Positions 35,901 to 45,236 of a stretch of DNA of 51,038 nt are shown here, one piece after another. The stretch's first letter is position 1; every line of letters begins with the position of its first letter. Position numbers and translations under genes: made by a program. Origin of the DNA: Saprospiraceae bacterium (GTDB taxonomy: Bacteria > Bacteroidota > Bacteroidia > Chitinophagales > Saprospiraceae); NCBI GenBank assembly GCA_016722285.1, contig JADKGI010000028.1, positions 1-51,038 of the forward strand, given 5' to 3'. The notes beneath the pieces were generated by a model. It searched no databases. It was given only the letters and a program-made list of their open reading frames with translations, and was not told where the DNA came from.

Positions 35901-37973
35901 TTACTTTTTCATCATCATTCTGTCTATAAAATCATAAGTCGCTTCATACGCATTTACCCAGCTGCGATACAGTAAAAAACCATGAATCTCATCCGGAAAA
36001 ACAAGTTGTTCAAAATAAACATTTCTTTCTCTGAGTAGGTTTGCCATACGAACGGTCTCAGTAAAATTGACATTCCGGTCATCGTCACCATGGATGAAGA
36101 GTACGGGTGATTTCCAGCCATCAACGCTAGATTCAGGTGAAGATCGGAATGCCAGCGATTTGAAATCAGGAGTTTTTTCAGGAACATAAGTCGGAACAAA
36201 ATTTCGGATACCTTCATTCCAGTCATGAACACCATGAATATCGACACCACATGCAAAAATATCTGAAGCCCGTGACAGGCCCATCGCAGTCAGATATCCT
36301 CCGTAAGATCCACCCCAGAGTGCAATTTTGGAAGCATCTACATCGGCTCTGTTTTTCAAATACAGCCCTGCTCCCAGCACATCAAAAAATTCGCTGCCAC
36401 CTGTCGCTCCATAATTTAGAGCTTCTCTAAAATCCAGCCCATAGCCGATACCGCTCCTGTAATTGAGCGCTATGACTACATACCCTTTGCTGGCAAAATA
36501 TTGATTGAGGGCATAAGCGTTGGAATAGTACTGGCTGTAATTGAAGCCTAAGAGCATTTGTCTGCGTGATCCGCCGTGTATAAAAATAATAGCAGGATGT
36601 TTTTCACCAGCTTTGTTGGATTTGGGTAAAAATATTTGAGCGGGAGTCATCATGCCATCCGTAGCGGTAATTTGGATAGACATGGGTTCTACTAATCCCG
36701 CAGAGTTAAATGTCGCCGGAAATAAATTCTGTGCCAGATCTGTTGGCTTTCCGTCAGCAGATACCATGGCAGGCCAAGCCGGCTTTTTGGATGTTGAATA
36801 TAGGCAAACCAATCCTTTTTTTATTGGTATGGGTGACCACTCAATATTACCTGATGTTAATTGCTTGTTGGTACCGGTAGCGAAGTTATAATTCCAGATA
36901 TGCCTGCGGTCGGTATCTCCTATATTGGTGGTATAGTATAATGATGTGAGGTCGGTTGACATTTCAGCATTCTCGATTTCGCCGGCACCGGGAGTTAGGA
37001 GTTTGACCTTGCCGGTGACGATATCGAGCGCATACAATTGTTGCCACCCGCTTACTTCCCATGGGAAAATAAGCTGGTTGCCCGAAGTCCATTTCAATTT
37101 ATTGTCTGTTACAGGCAGATCATCAAGCGGGACACTGCCTCTTCCCGGTTTTGCCATCCAGACTTCATTCGTTTTGCCTGATATAAAATCGTGTACCCGA
37201 ATCGACCAGGGCATGCCTTCCCTTTGAGGGGTAAAAGGAAGATTTTCGAATACGTAAGGGATACGCATAAAAGCAAGCTTGCTTCCATCAGGACTCCAGG
37301 CGGGCTGCGCATCTATGTCGATGGACGGGTCAATATAAGTTATGCTTTTATTTTTGATATCAAATGTACCTACAAAGGCATGATTTCCTCTATTCGCTGC
37401 AAATGCAATCCGGGATGCATCAGGTGACCATCGTACCACACTTACACCACTCCTAACAGCAAATAGTTTTTCTCCAGCCTGATTTTTGTCTGATAAACAA
37501 TGCCACACTTCACCCTTGTTGATATAGATAAATTGTCTGCCATCTTCAGAAAATCGGGGCGAAGAGCCGGGGCCTATTTTTCGGAGGCTGTCTAATGTCG
37601 TTTCGGCTATCCAGATATTGCGATCTGTTGCAGTTTGAAGCTGAGCCGGATTGGCTGGCTCGCCTTTGCTGTTGACGGAATTTCCTCTTATGAAAAGAAG
37701 TTTTTTACCATCTTTGCTAAGCTGCAGATTTACCAGTTCTATCCCCTCATCTCCCTGATAGGAAGTGAGCTTTTGTGCTTTAAAGTCCGGGGAAAAGGCA
37801 ATATAAATATTTCTTTGCCCCCTTTCATTGAATACCCAGGCGATAGTACTACCATCTGCAGATCCGGTAAGCGAGGTTGGAAAAGGTGGGGACAGGAGAT
37901 CTTTAATAGATGACTGACCGGAAACAGATGTTTTGCCCAGAAATAAGCAAAAAGTGATTAAAAAGTACTTCAC
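35901..37973 (-). CDS. S9 family peptidase (dipeptidyl aminopeptidase/acylaminoacyl-peptidase-like)
   Basis: An intact 690-residue exported serine peptidase. Signal peptide MKYFLITFCLFLGKTSVSGQ. Propeller half with repeated WSPDGSKLAF-type blades (DASRIAFAANRG, QPAWSPDGSKLAFMRIP). Hydrolase half with AIIFIHGGSRRQML, the nucleophile elbow GGSYGG near residue 555, Asp in HGDDDRNVNF near 628 and His in PDEIHGF near 662. It cleaves oligopeptides or acyl-peptides in the periplasm or outside the cell, probably for peptide nutrition (inference). It is a divergent paralogue of the frameshifted copy at 8208. It is the first gene of the chromosomal block right of the cassette region, and it runs against it. 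Confidence 0.92.
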   Translation of the reverse strand: MKYFLITFCLFLGKTSVSGQSSIKDLLSPPFPTSLTGSADGSTIAWVFNERGQRNIYIAFSPDFKAQKLTSYQGDEGIELVNLQLSKDGKKLLFIRGNSVNSKGEPANPAQLQTATDRNIWIAETTLDSLRKIGPGSSPRFSEDGRQFIYINKGEVWHCLSDKNQAGEKLFAVRSGVSVVRWSPDASRIAFAANRGNHAFVGTFDIKNKSITYIDPSIDIDAQPAWSPDGSKLAFMRIPYVFENLPFTPQREGMPWSIRVHDFISGKTNEVWMAKPGRGSVPLDDLPVTDNKLKWTSGNQLIFPWEVSGWQQLYALDIVTGKVKLLTPGAGEIENAEMSTDLTSLYYTTNIGDTDRRHIWNYNFATGTNKQLTSGNIEWSPIPIKKGLVCLYSTSKKPAWPAMVSADGKPTDLAQNLFPATFNSAGLVEPMSIQITATDGMMTPAQIFLPKSNKAGEKHPAIIFIHGGSRRQMLLGFNYSQYYSNAYALNQYFASKGYVVIALNYRSGIGYGLDFREALNYGATGGSEFFDVLGAGLYLKNRADVDASKIALWGGSYGGYLTAMGLSRASDIFACGVDIHGVHDWNEGIRNFVPTYVPEKTPDFKSLAFRSSPESSVDGWKSPVLFIHGDDDRNVNFTETVRMANLLRERNVYFEQLVFPDEIHGFLLYRSWVNAYEATYDFIDRMMMKK

Positions 37974-38026
37974 AATGATTGGCTTTTGATAGGTTAAAAT
38001 TATTAATTTATTGACTTATACATTTT

Positions 38027-38881
38027 TTACTTCAGTAGTAATTCCAGCATATGGATCTGCTCTTTGACCCGACCCAATTTTGCTTCGGAATTGACGTAAC
38101 GGATACCTTTTTTTTGTGCATACACGGACATAGACCCATCGTCAACCGGGTTGTCATTCTGCAACACTACGTTATAACGCTTTTCTGCGAGCATTTTATA
38201 ATCACTCTTATCGGTGACCACAAAAAATTCACTGTTGTTGAGCGTCGGGTTTATGTAAATGTCAGAGCATGACCTGTTGCTTTCACCAGAGACATCAAAA
38301 CTTTTGATATATGACATTATGCTATAAGATTCCGGTTCAATACTATGCCAGAACAGCCACTTTGTTTTAAGCTGGGCAGGTGTATTTTTATTATTATGTA
38401 AGGCTACAGTAAGTGGATAATCCTGCAATTCCTTCCAAAATTCGTCTGCCAGGTTTTTGACTGTTTTTATGACATTTTCATCCACTCTGCCTTTGCCTTT
38501 TACGACCTGAATTGTCCGGTATAGTGGTTCGTTATTTTCAGAATATATGCGATTGGGATCAAATTGATATACGGCATTGTTGTATCTGAAAGATACATTT
38601 CGGTTTTTTTGTCCATCAAAGGAGTGTGCCAGGGTGACAAGCTTTCCACCATATTTATTGAGTATCAGAATTCCGGCTTCCAATGATGCTGTTTCATTTT
38701 CGTGGACATGCACAAAGACCATATTATTACCTTGTTTCTTATATATTTTTAACTGAACCGTATCGTCACCCAGGCGGATTGTTTTTATTTTCAATTCAGG
38801 ATTTTGACTCTGAATACGTATATTAGGTAAGGCCGAAAAATAAAGAAATAGCAACAAAAACTTAAAATATTCTATTTTCAT
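38027..38881 (-). CDS. Exported protein of unknown function with HVHENE motif
   Basis: A 284-residue protein with a signal peptide (YFKFLLLFLYFSALPNIRIQSQ). I do not recognise a named family. Notable are FVHVHENETASLEAGILIL, where H-x-H-E-N-E could be a metal site, VTLAHSFDGQKNRNVSFRYNNAVYQFDPNRI, then VALHNNKN, IEPESYSIMSY, NNSEFFVVTD and DDGSMSVYAQKKGIRYVNSEAKLG. The clustered His/Glu with a late Tyr-Val-Asn-x-Glu segment recalls zinc hydrolases, but this is a weak resemblance. It starts 53 bases upstream of the S9 peptidase start region on the same strand and may share its transcript, so a peptide-processing role is possible. Confidence 0.6.
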   Translation of the reverse strand: MKIEYFKFLLLFLYFSALPNIRIQSQNPELKIKTIRLGDDTVQLKIYKKQGNNMVFVHVHENETASLEAGILILNKYGGKLVTLAHSFDGQKNRNVSFRYNNAVYQFDPNRIYSENNEPLYRTIQVVKGKGRVDENVIKTVKNLADEFWKELQDYPLTVALHNNKNTPAQLKTKWLFWHSIEPESYSIMSYIKSFDVSGESNRSCSDIYINPTLNNSEFFVVTDKSDYKMLAEKRYNVVLQNDNPVDDGSMSVYAQKKGIRYVNSEAKLGRVKEQIHMLELLLK

Positions 38882-38956
38882 ACAGATGATTTGGCCTTAA
38901 TTTTTTAATCAAAAACAGAGTCAATGTCACAAATATATTGAAAAGAACAAGATAGA

Positions 38957-38985
38957 TTGATTTTCTTTCTAAAAAGCTATATTTG
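38957..38985 (+). promoter_or_regulatory. Bacteroidota-type promoter for the HldD gene
   Basis: TTG at 38957-38959, an 18-base spacer and TATATTTG at 38978-38985 match the Bacteroidota -33/-7 promoter consensus (TTG, TAnnTTTG). The ATG follows 22 bases after the -7 box. Confidence 0.5.
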
Positions 38986-39007
38986 TGCTCATATTGACTT
39001 TAACAGA

Positions 39008-39978
39008 ATGATTATACTAACTGGGGTTTCGGGATTTATAGGTTCGTGCTTCTTATCAAAACTAAATGAGTCAGGTTTTAAGCGTGATGTGGTGGTCGTG
39101 GATGATTTTTACAAGTTGTACAAGGATAAAAACACAGACGGCAAGTCCGTCAGGGAGTGGATGCACAGAGATATCTTTCTGGAATGGTTTGAGAAATCAT
39201 CACAAAAGGTAGATTTTGTGATCCATCTTGGTGCGCGGACAGATACTACTTTACTTGATAATAAAATATTTGATCACTTAAATCTGAATTACAGTAAACG
39301 AATATGGAAAATATGTGCTGAAAGAGATATACCCTCTTATATGCATCAAGTGCTGCTACTTATGGAGATGGCAGTCAAGGCTTTGATGATGATCACACAC
39401 GGTTATCTTCTCTCACACCCCTAAATCCGTACGGCGATAGCAAACATCAATTTGATCTTTGGGCCCTTGCTCAGGAAAAGAAGCCTTCATTCTGGATAGG
39501 TTGCAAATTTTTTAATGTGTACGGTCCAAATGAATACCATAAGGGCAGAATGGCTTCTGTGATCTTTCACACGTATCATCAGATAAAGAATACCGGAGGG
39601 ATGAAACTTTTCAGGTCTCACAAACCTGATTATGCGGATGGACAGCAATCCCGGGATTTTATTTATGTAAAGGATATCCTCGAGATGTTGATGTTTTTTA
39701 TCAATAACAGAAGTGCAGAAAACGGAATTTATAATTTCGGAACCGGAAAAGCGCGCACTTTTAATGATCTGGCTGCATCTACTTTTGATGCACTCGGACT
39801 TGACCACACAATTGAATACATCGATACACCCGAAGATATCAGGGATACATACCAGTATTTTACAGAGGCAAAAATGCAGAAATTGCAGGAAGCTGGATAT
39901 CAAAATGTTCTATGGTCGCTTGAGGATGGAATTATGGATTATGTCACACATTACCTGATGAAAGACAGGTACATATAA
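39008..39978 (+). CDS. hldD: ADP-L-glycero-D-manno-heptose 6-epimerase, one frameshift
   Basis: HldD/RfaD epimerises ADP-D-glycero- to ADP-L-glycero-D-manno-heptose for the lipopolysaccharide inner core. The NAD-binding TGVSGFIGSCFLSKL is at the start, followed by HLGARTDTT. A two-base AT duplication near 39339 shifts the frame. Removing it gives YASSAATYGDGSQGFDDD, then LNPYGDSKHQFDLWA with the catalytic YxxxK, FFNVYGPNEYHKGRMASVIFH, KLFRSHKPDYADGQQSRDFIYVKDIL and FGTGKARTFNDLA, all typical of HldD. About 322 residues. The long upstream extension from 38957 is rejected because it would overlap the promoter. Confidence 0.87.
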
Positions 39979-39990
39979 TAAAGTAAAAAC

Positions 39991-40752
39991 ATGATGAGAC
40001 AATCAGCTTTTATACTTTTGTTAATTTTTTTGGCGGGTTGCGGTACGGTCAAACATTATGGCCTGACAGCTGAAAGAATCAAAACAAAAACCGGATGGGA
40101 GATGCCCTATAACATCTATTATCCCAAAAACTATGGTAAGGAAAAAGTACCACTATTCATATGGCTTCATGGTTCGGGGGAGAGAGGTGATGACAATGTG
40201 TCTCAACTTATCCATATTGTCCCATATCTGGCATCGGATATTACGCAAATCAAATACCCTTGTATCGTATTAGCACCACAATGTCCAAAAGAAGAATACT
40301 GGGCTCCCATAAAGAAAACTGAGTGGAGGATTATCAATGATAGCGAGGTGACTAAACCTATGTCGGGTGTTATGGAATTGATTGATAAATTGCTGAAGGA
40401 CCCAAAAATCGACAAAAACCGCGTTTATCTGGGTGGACTGTCTATGGGAGGATTTGGAACGTTGGATCTTTTGAGTCGGAGACCTCAACTCTTTGCCGGT
40501 GCAGTACCTATATGTGGCGGAGCTGATCTGGGCAAAGCCACTAATTATAAAGATGTACCTGTTTGGGTATTTCATGGAGCGAAGGATACTGCAGTTCCGG
40601 TCCAATTCTCCAGAGATCTGATATCAGTGCTGAAAGAAGCTGGCGGTGATCCAAAATATACTGAATATCCAGATGGTGGACATGATGTGTGGAACAAAGC
40701 CATAAGGGAACCGGAATTATTAAAATGGTTGTTTACGCAGGTAAAGCACTGA
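39991..40752 (+). CDS. Lipoprotein esterase/prolyl oligopeptidase-like alpha/beta hydrolase
   Basis: A 253-residue lipoprotein: signal AFILLLIFLAGC ends at a lipobox cysteine. It belongs to the group annotated 'phospholipase/carboxylesterase' or predicted peptidase (COG4099-like). Oxyanion region LFIWLHGSGERG, nucleophile elbow GGLSMGGFG, Asp in FHGAKDTAVPV and His in YPDGGHDVW complete the triad. It probably hydrolyses esters of plant or microbial polymers in the periplasm. The start follows the HldD gene by 12 bases, so they may be co-transcribed, though their roles look unrelated. Confidence 0.88.
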   Translation: MMRQSAFILLLIFLAGCGTVKHYGLTAERIKTKTGWEMPYNIYYPKNYGKEKVPLFIWLHGSGERGDDNVSQLIHIVPYLASDITQIKYPCIVLAPQCPKEEYWAPIKKTEWRIINDSEVTKPMSGVMELIDKLLKDPKIDKNRVYLGGLSMGGFGTLDLLSRRPQLFAGAVPICGGADLGKATNYKDVPVWVFHGAKDTAVPVQFSRDLISVLKEAGGDPKYTEYPDGGHDVWNKAIREPELLKWLFTQVKH

Positions 40753-40765
40753 TTTTAAAGATATT

Positions 40766-41233
40766 TTAAAATAATGTATCGACCACTTTTTCTCTGAAAT
40801 TGAAAATTTCTTCGAGTTTGCTTCTGACTAAAAATGTGTTTGCCATGCGGCCTAAAAACCCTAATGGCAATCCATAATTGACGATGTCGGTCATCTCGAC
40901 GCCTCCATCCACTTCTTCAAACCAGTGTTGATGATGCCAGAATGAGTAAGGGCCAAATCGCTGTTCATCCACAAAATACTTTTTGTCTGATACATGCGTA
41001 ATCTCTGTCGTCCAGCTCACAGGTATTCCTAAAAGTGGGGTGACTACATAAGAAATAATTTGACCCGGGTACATTTTGCCATTACCAGTATCTGTGGTAA
41101 TTTCAAATCCCATATAAACAGGGGTTATTTTTTTAAGATTGGCAGGGGATGAGAAAAAATCCCAGGCCGCATCCATTGAAACTGGTAAAAATTGTTTTTT
41201 GGTTAAAGTATATATTTTCACTGTTGTAATCAT
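40766..41233 (-). CDS. SRPBCC family protein (polyketide cyclase/START-like)
   Basis: A 155-residue helix-grip lipid- or ligand-binding protein. It opens TVKIYTLTKKQFLPVSMDAAWDFFSSPANLKKITPVYMGFE, the usual start of SRPBCC 'ligand-binding' proteins, then GQIISYVVTPLLGIPVSWTTEITHVSDKKYFVDEQRFGPYSFWHHQHWFEEVDGGVEMTDIVNYGLPLGFLG. The cavity-lining HHQHWFE block is typical. It runs convergent to the esterase, with 13 bases between stops. No catalytic function can be assigned. Confidence 0.87.
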   Translation of the reverse strand: MITTVKIYTLTKKQFLPVSMDAAWDFFSSPANLKKITPVYMGFEITTDTGNGKMYPGQIISYVVTPLLGIPVSWTTEITHVSDKKYFVDEQRFGPYSFWHHQHWFEEVDGGVEMTDIVNYGLPLGFLGRMANTFLVRSKLEEIFNFREKVVDTLF

Positions 41234-41342
41234 TAAATTTGCTCAGAAACATCCAAACCTGATTTTTGTTGTAATCAGAATTTCTTCATATTCTCTATAG
41301 TCGCAAGCTTTCTGATTAATTATTAAATTCAAAATAATTACT

Positions 41343-41804
41343 ATGTCCTTAAAGGCAAACCTTAAAATAACACTTCAAAACCGAAAAGCATTAAAAAGAA
41401 TATTGGACAGCGTGACGGTTGAGCAGATAAATACTATTCCTGCAGGATTCAATAATAACATCATCTGGAATTGTGCCCATATCATATCTGTCCAACAAAT
41501 GCTGACTTATGGACTTGGAAACCTACCTTTCACTGTGGACAAAGCAATGGTAATGGAATTTGGCCCAGGAACGAAGCCTGTGAAGCTGTATGATGAAACA
41601 TTTATTATTTCTATTAAAACTTTGCTTTTTCAAACCTACGAACAACTCGAATCTGATATTGCTGAGATGAAATTCAAAGCATTAAACCCTTTTGTCACAT
41701 TACTAAATTTTGAAATTGCAGATATTGCATCAGCTATAGCTTTCAATCAGTACCACGAAGCACTCCATATGGGTCATATCCTTAATATCAGAAGATTTTT
41801 ATAA
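41343..41804 (+). CDS. DinB family protein
   Basis: A 153-residue four-helix-bundle protein of the DinB/YfiT superfamily, which bind divalent metal and include bacillithiol or mycothiol transferases. The three ligand histidines are in WNCAHIISVQQ, and in HEALHMGHI near the C-terminus (H..LH..HI). The first helix motif LKRILDSVTVEQINTIP is also typical. Exact reaction unknown. It is divergent from the SRPBCC gene across a 109-base gap. Confidence 0.88.
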   Translation: MSLKANLKITLQNRKALKRILDSVTVEQINTIPAGFNNNIIWNCAHIISVQQMLTYGLGNLPFTVDKAMVMEFGPGTKPVKLYDETFIISIKTLLFQTYEQLESDIAEMKFKALNPFVTLLNFEIADIASAIAFNQYHEALHMGHILNIRRFL

Positions 41805-41828
41805 ATCAAATCACTCTGAATCAATTCA

Positions 41829-44243
41829 TTAATATTTTATCAGTTTTTTTGATACCACCTTGTTTCCCATTTGAAAGTTCAATAAATATATTGCCGGCTG
41901 AAGATGTGTTATGTCAATTCGTGCATGATCATTTCCGATGCTATGTAACGATTGCAATTTTCCGGACATATCTATGATACTGATTGTCTCAATTTCAGCA
42001 TTTGATGTGATGGTGAAAAATTCATTTGCCGGGTTTGGAAATATTTCAGCATCTGAAATATTTTGGTTAGGATTCTCACCAATAAAATGACCCAGTGTTA
42101 CAATATTATCCCCACCCTCTATTCTGCTTCCTTGAGGAATTCCTGTAATTTTTACAGCATCAATATACACCTGATCGGCATTGGTACTGGCATCACACTG
42201 AAATCTGAAGCGGCCTTTTTCTATAAAATTATACTTCGACGCTTCCATAATAAAGGTGACAGAATAAAAATTGTCATTGAAGAATTCTTTCTCACTGGCG
42301 TAAGCTTTCAGCGTATTCCATCTGGTTCCATCATGATACATCAACCAGAAATCCTCATCTTTTTCCATACTGTATGCATAGAAGGAAAATTCGATTTTTA
42401 CAGCAGCCAGTCCTTTGATATTCAATTCCTGAGAAGTCATTGCAGCCTCATCACCAGTATCATCTCGCAGCATAATGGAATACTCACCCTCCCATGAGAA
42501 GGCACCTTTGTATCTCTCTGTATCTGTCAGGCCACCTGTCCAGTTGTCCCAGCCAGTCTCAAAGTACGAGGCCAGAAGGGTGCCTGACGATGGATTGTTA
42601 CTTCCAGAGCCACCGCTTGTATTCCCACCATTTCCATTGCCTGTACTATTTCCACTATTACATGCTAAACAATCAGGGCCGCCGCAATCAATTCCCGTTT
42701 CTTTACCATTTTTGATACCGTCAGTACACGTGGGGCATACCGGACATGTCGGGCCACCACAATCTACTCCTGTTTCAGTACCGTTTTTGATTCCATCTGT
42801 ACAGGTAGCACAAGCGATACAATCAGGACCGCCGCAGTCTTTACCCGTTTCTTTACCATTTTTGATACCGTCTGTACAAGTAGGGCATACCGGACATGTA
42901 GGACCTCCACAGTCTATTCCTGTTTCGCTGCCATTTTTGATACCATCTGTACACGTAGGCTGTTGGGTAGCAATACAAAAATTATGACTCGCTGATTTTC
43001 CAAAAGCCCCACCGTTGAAAAGCAGCTTTGCATCAGATGAAACCTTATAACCTCCATACCCGTAACTACAGCACATGCCATCACTATACGCATCCTTAAT
43101 AGTAAAAGTATAACACCCTGCAAGCAAACAGGTATCTATTATTATTTGAGAATTTTTTTGAGAGCTCAGATACTTTGAACTGGCAAGAACAATCAATCCA
43201 TTCTCGTTTTTGATTTCCCAACTGGTTTCCTGTGGATAATTGTCAAAAGTAAGATCAATATTTATTTTACCACACGAGGTATTTGACGGAGGTGGGGTAG
43301 TGCAGCCGTTAGAATTTATTATGCTGTATCTGAAACCACCTGATGAAAACAAGGACTGCATTCTTGATTTTTGACCGGCGGTAAAAATATTCATACAATC
43401 ATCATTTGAATAGTCCATGAAGTTCTCAATCATGTCTAACGATCCGCATGACCAGTGACCTTTGTTGCAACCGTAGTTGGGTCCATTGGATTGTGGCGTA
43501 TCAGATACAAGATCATCAGTCGTGCAATCCGCTGCTCCCCATATATGCTTCAGGTTTAGCCAGTGTCCCACCTCGTGGGTTGCTGTCCTTCCCAAATGAA
43601 AACCCTGTGTTACATTTGGTCCTGTGCCAAAAACTTTATAGTCAATGACGACTCCATCGGTTTCGGCTTTTCCACCCGGAAATTGGGCATATCCCAATAT
43701 GGTTCCAGTGATATCACATACCCATATATTAAGGTACCTGTCAGCCGGCCATGCATCAGCTCCACCTGTTGAGGTAAATTTTATAGCATCACCTGTTGAC
43801 GGAAATGAAGTTGAAGACGTATATGTTCTCGTTATACCATTGGTAGCTTTGCCTGACGGGTCCTGACTTGCCAGGCAGAATTCTATTTCTGAATCTGCTG
43901 CCTGTGGCCAAAAACTATTTGCATCTTTATTTTTTCGTCTGAAGTCTTCATTCAATACATTTATCTGAGATTTTATCTGAGTGTCGCTGAGGTTTGTATT
44001 TACATCTTTATAGACTACATGTACTACTACCGGGATGTTAATAATAGAAACACCTCTGTTAGAAACTGAATTCTGAAAGTCGCGGGTATGTTTTTCGATC
44101 TCATTGAGTTTGACCAATCTATCCGGATTGGATTTTATTTCTGTCTCGAGATAAGTATCTGTAAAACATTCTCTTTTTTGCCCAATACTGAAAATGGATA
44201 TTGCCAATGTAGCGAACAAAAAAACACAAAATTTTCGCACCAT
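41829..44243 (-). CDS. Secreted M43 (pappalysin-like) zinc metalloprotease with Cys-rich repeats and T9SS sorting domain
   Basis: An 804-residue extracellular metalloprotease. Signal peptide CVFLFATLAISIFSIGQ. The catalytic domain has TATHEVGHWLNLKHIWG (HExxHxxGxxH, near residue 223) with the Met-turn NFMDYSNDDCMN near 276, a cytophagalysin-type M43B metzincin. A middle beta-domain (GKINIDLTFDNYPQETSWEIKN and the AYSDGMCCSYGYGGYKV loop) is followed by four Cys-rich tandem repeats, a Gly/Asn linker (GNSTGNGNGGNTSGGSGSNN), a jelly-roll-like domain (SYFETGWDNWTGG, YSIMLRDDTGDEAAMTS) and a C-terminal type IX sorting domain (ISDAEIFPNPANEFFTITS to LLNFQMGNKVVSKKLIKY). It is secreted by the T9SS and probably surface-attached, degrading proteins for nutrition or adhesion. 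Confidence 0.92.
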   Translation of the reverse strand: MVRKFCVFLFATLAISIFSIGQKRECFTDTYLETEIKSNPDRLVKLNEIEKHTRDFQNSVSNRGVSIINIPVVVHVVYKDVNTNLSDTQIKSQINVLNEDFRRKNKDANSFWPQAADSEIEFCLASQDPSGKATNGITRTYTSSTSFPSTGDAIKFTSTGGADAWPADRYLNIWVCDITGTILGYAQFPGGKAETDGVVIDYKVFGTGPNVTQGFHLGRTATHEVGHWLNLKHIWGAADCTTDDLVSDTPQSNGPNYGCNKGHWSCGSLDMIENFMDYSNDDCMNIFTAGQKSRMQSLFSSGGFRYSIINSNGCTTPPPSNTSCGKINIDLTFDNYPQETSWEIKNENGLIVLASSKYLSSQKNSQIIIDTCLLAGCYTFTIKDAYSDGMCCSYGYGGYKVSSDAKLLFNGGAFGKSASHNFCIATQQPTCTDGIKNGSETGIDCGGPTCPVCPTCTDGIKNGKETGKDCGGPDCIACATCTDGIKNGTETGVDCGGPTCPVCPTCTDGIKNGKETGIDCGGPDCLACNSGNSTGNGNGGNTSGGSGSNNPSSGTLLASYFETGWDNWTGGLTDTERYKGAFSWEGEYSIMLRDDTGDEAAMTSQELNIKGLAAVKIEFSFYAYSMEKDEDFWLMYHDGTRWNTLKAYASEKEFFNDNFYSVTFIMEASKYNFIEKGRFRFQCDASTNADQVYIDAVKITGIPQGSRIEGGDNIVTLGHFIGENPNQNISDAEIFPNPANEFFTITSNAEIETISIIDMSGKLQSLHSIGNDHARIDITHLQPAIYLLNFQMGNKVVSKKLIKY
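42657..42953 (-). repeat. Four tandem Cys-rich repeats within the M43 protease
   Basis: Encodes four copies of a 24-25 residue unit of the form CTDGIKNGxETGxDCGGPxC, followed by xxC, with six-base codon-level similarity between copies. Cysteines and the DGIKNG loop are invariant. Such units often bind calcium or form disulphide-stabilised stalks. Confidence 0.85.
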
Positions 44244-44401
44244 AATATGTGTTTTTGAATAATAATTAATTATGTATTATGATTTTAACAAATATGATGC
44301 CAACTTACTTGTCAAAAATTTCCGGATAAAATTTTATTTTTTAATATTCAGTATTTTCAACTAATATTGCAGTCAATTTTTCACTTCACAAATTTTTCAT
44401 A

Positions 44402-45163
44402 ATGAAATTTATTTCCTGGAATGTAAATGGCATAAGAGCCGCAGTAGGTAAGGATTTTCTAAATCAGTTTTTAGCTTTTGATGCGGATGTTTTTTGTATT
44501 CAGGAAACCAAAGCCCAGGATGATCAGGTAGCTGAAGCACTCTCAAAATTGGAAGGATATCACATACACAGTAATTCTGCGGATAAAAAAGGATATTCAG
44601 GAGTTTGTATCATTTCAAAAACTGAACCTAAATCTGTAATCATGGACATGGGAGTGGTACAACATGATAATGAAGGCAGAGTAATTGCGGCGGAGTTTGA
44701 TGACTTTTACCTGGTCAATGTATATGTTCCTAATAGTGGTGAAGGACTCAAAAGATTGGATTACCGGGCAGAATGGGATGAAGATTTCTCTCAATATCTG
44801 TCCAAATTACGTCAGAAAAAAAATGTCATCGTTACGGGAGATTTTAATGTAGCACACCAGGCGATTGATCTGGCCCGACCAAAAGAAAATTACAATAAAA
44901 CATCCGGATATACTCAGGTTGAAATAGATGGGATGGACAAAATACTTTCGAAAGGATTTACTGACACTTTCAGGTATTTAAATCCGGATAAAGTGCAGTA
45001 TTCATTCTGGAGTGCACGTTTTGGAGCGAGGGCAAAAAATCTGGGTTGGCGCATAGATTATTTCCTTTTAGATAACAGGATGAATAGCATGATCAAGAAA
45101 GCTTTTATTCTTGACCAGGAGCTCGGATCTGATCACTGCCCAATAGGTATGATATTGGGATAA
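44402..45163 (+). CDS. xth: Exodeoxyribonuclease III/AP endonuclease
   Basis: Base-excision repair nuclease that incises abasic sites and trims 3' ends. Full-length at 253 residues: MKFISWNVNGIRAAV (Asn and catalytic start), FCIQETKAQDDQV (metal-binding Glu), GYSGVCIISK, YVPNSGEGLKRLDYRAEWD, ITGDFNVAH-type VTGDFNVAHQAIDLARPKEN (catalytic Asp and Asn), YSFWSARFGARAKNLGWRIDYFLLD and the terminal SDHCPIGM (catalytic Asp-His). All conserved active-site residues are present. It reads toward the PcrA/UvrD gene, with about 70 bases between. Confidence 0.94.
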   Translation: MKFISWNVNGIRAAVGKDFLNQFLAFDADVFCIQETKAQDDQVAEALSKLEGYHIHSNSADKKGYSGVCIISKTEPKSVIMDMGVVQHDNEGRVIAAEFDDFYLVNVYVPNSGEGLKRLDYRAEWDEDFSQYLSKLRQKKNVIVTGDFNVAHQAIDLARPKENYNKTSGYTQVEIDGMDKILSKGFTDTFRYLNPDKVQYSFWSARFGARAKNLGWRIDYFLLDNRMNSMIKKAFILDQELGSDHCPIGMILG

Positions 45164-45236
45164 TCTGATAATATTAATAAAATATATAATTCGATAGTCT
45201 TCTGAATTGCTTAAATTTCACCAACTTTGCAGCCTT

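Noticed and set aside
42475..42987. Long plus-strand frame across the M43 gene (170 codons)
   Set aside because: It is the antisense of the Cys-rich repeats, and its Pro/Ser repeats are a by-product of that repetition.
45207..45236. Upstream start for the PcrA/UvrD helicase
   Set aside because: The extra ten codons cover an ACTTTGC promoter-like motif typical of Bacteroidota leaders. The ATG at 45237 leads directly into the helicase Q-motif region.
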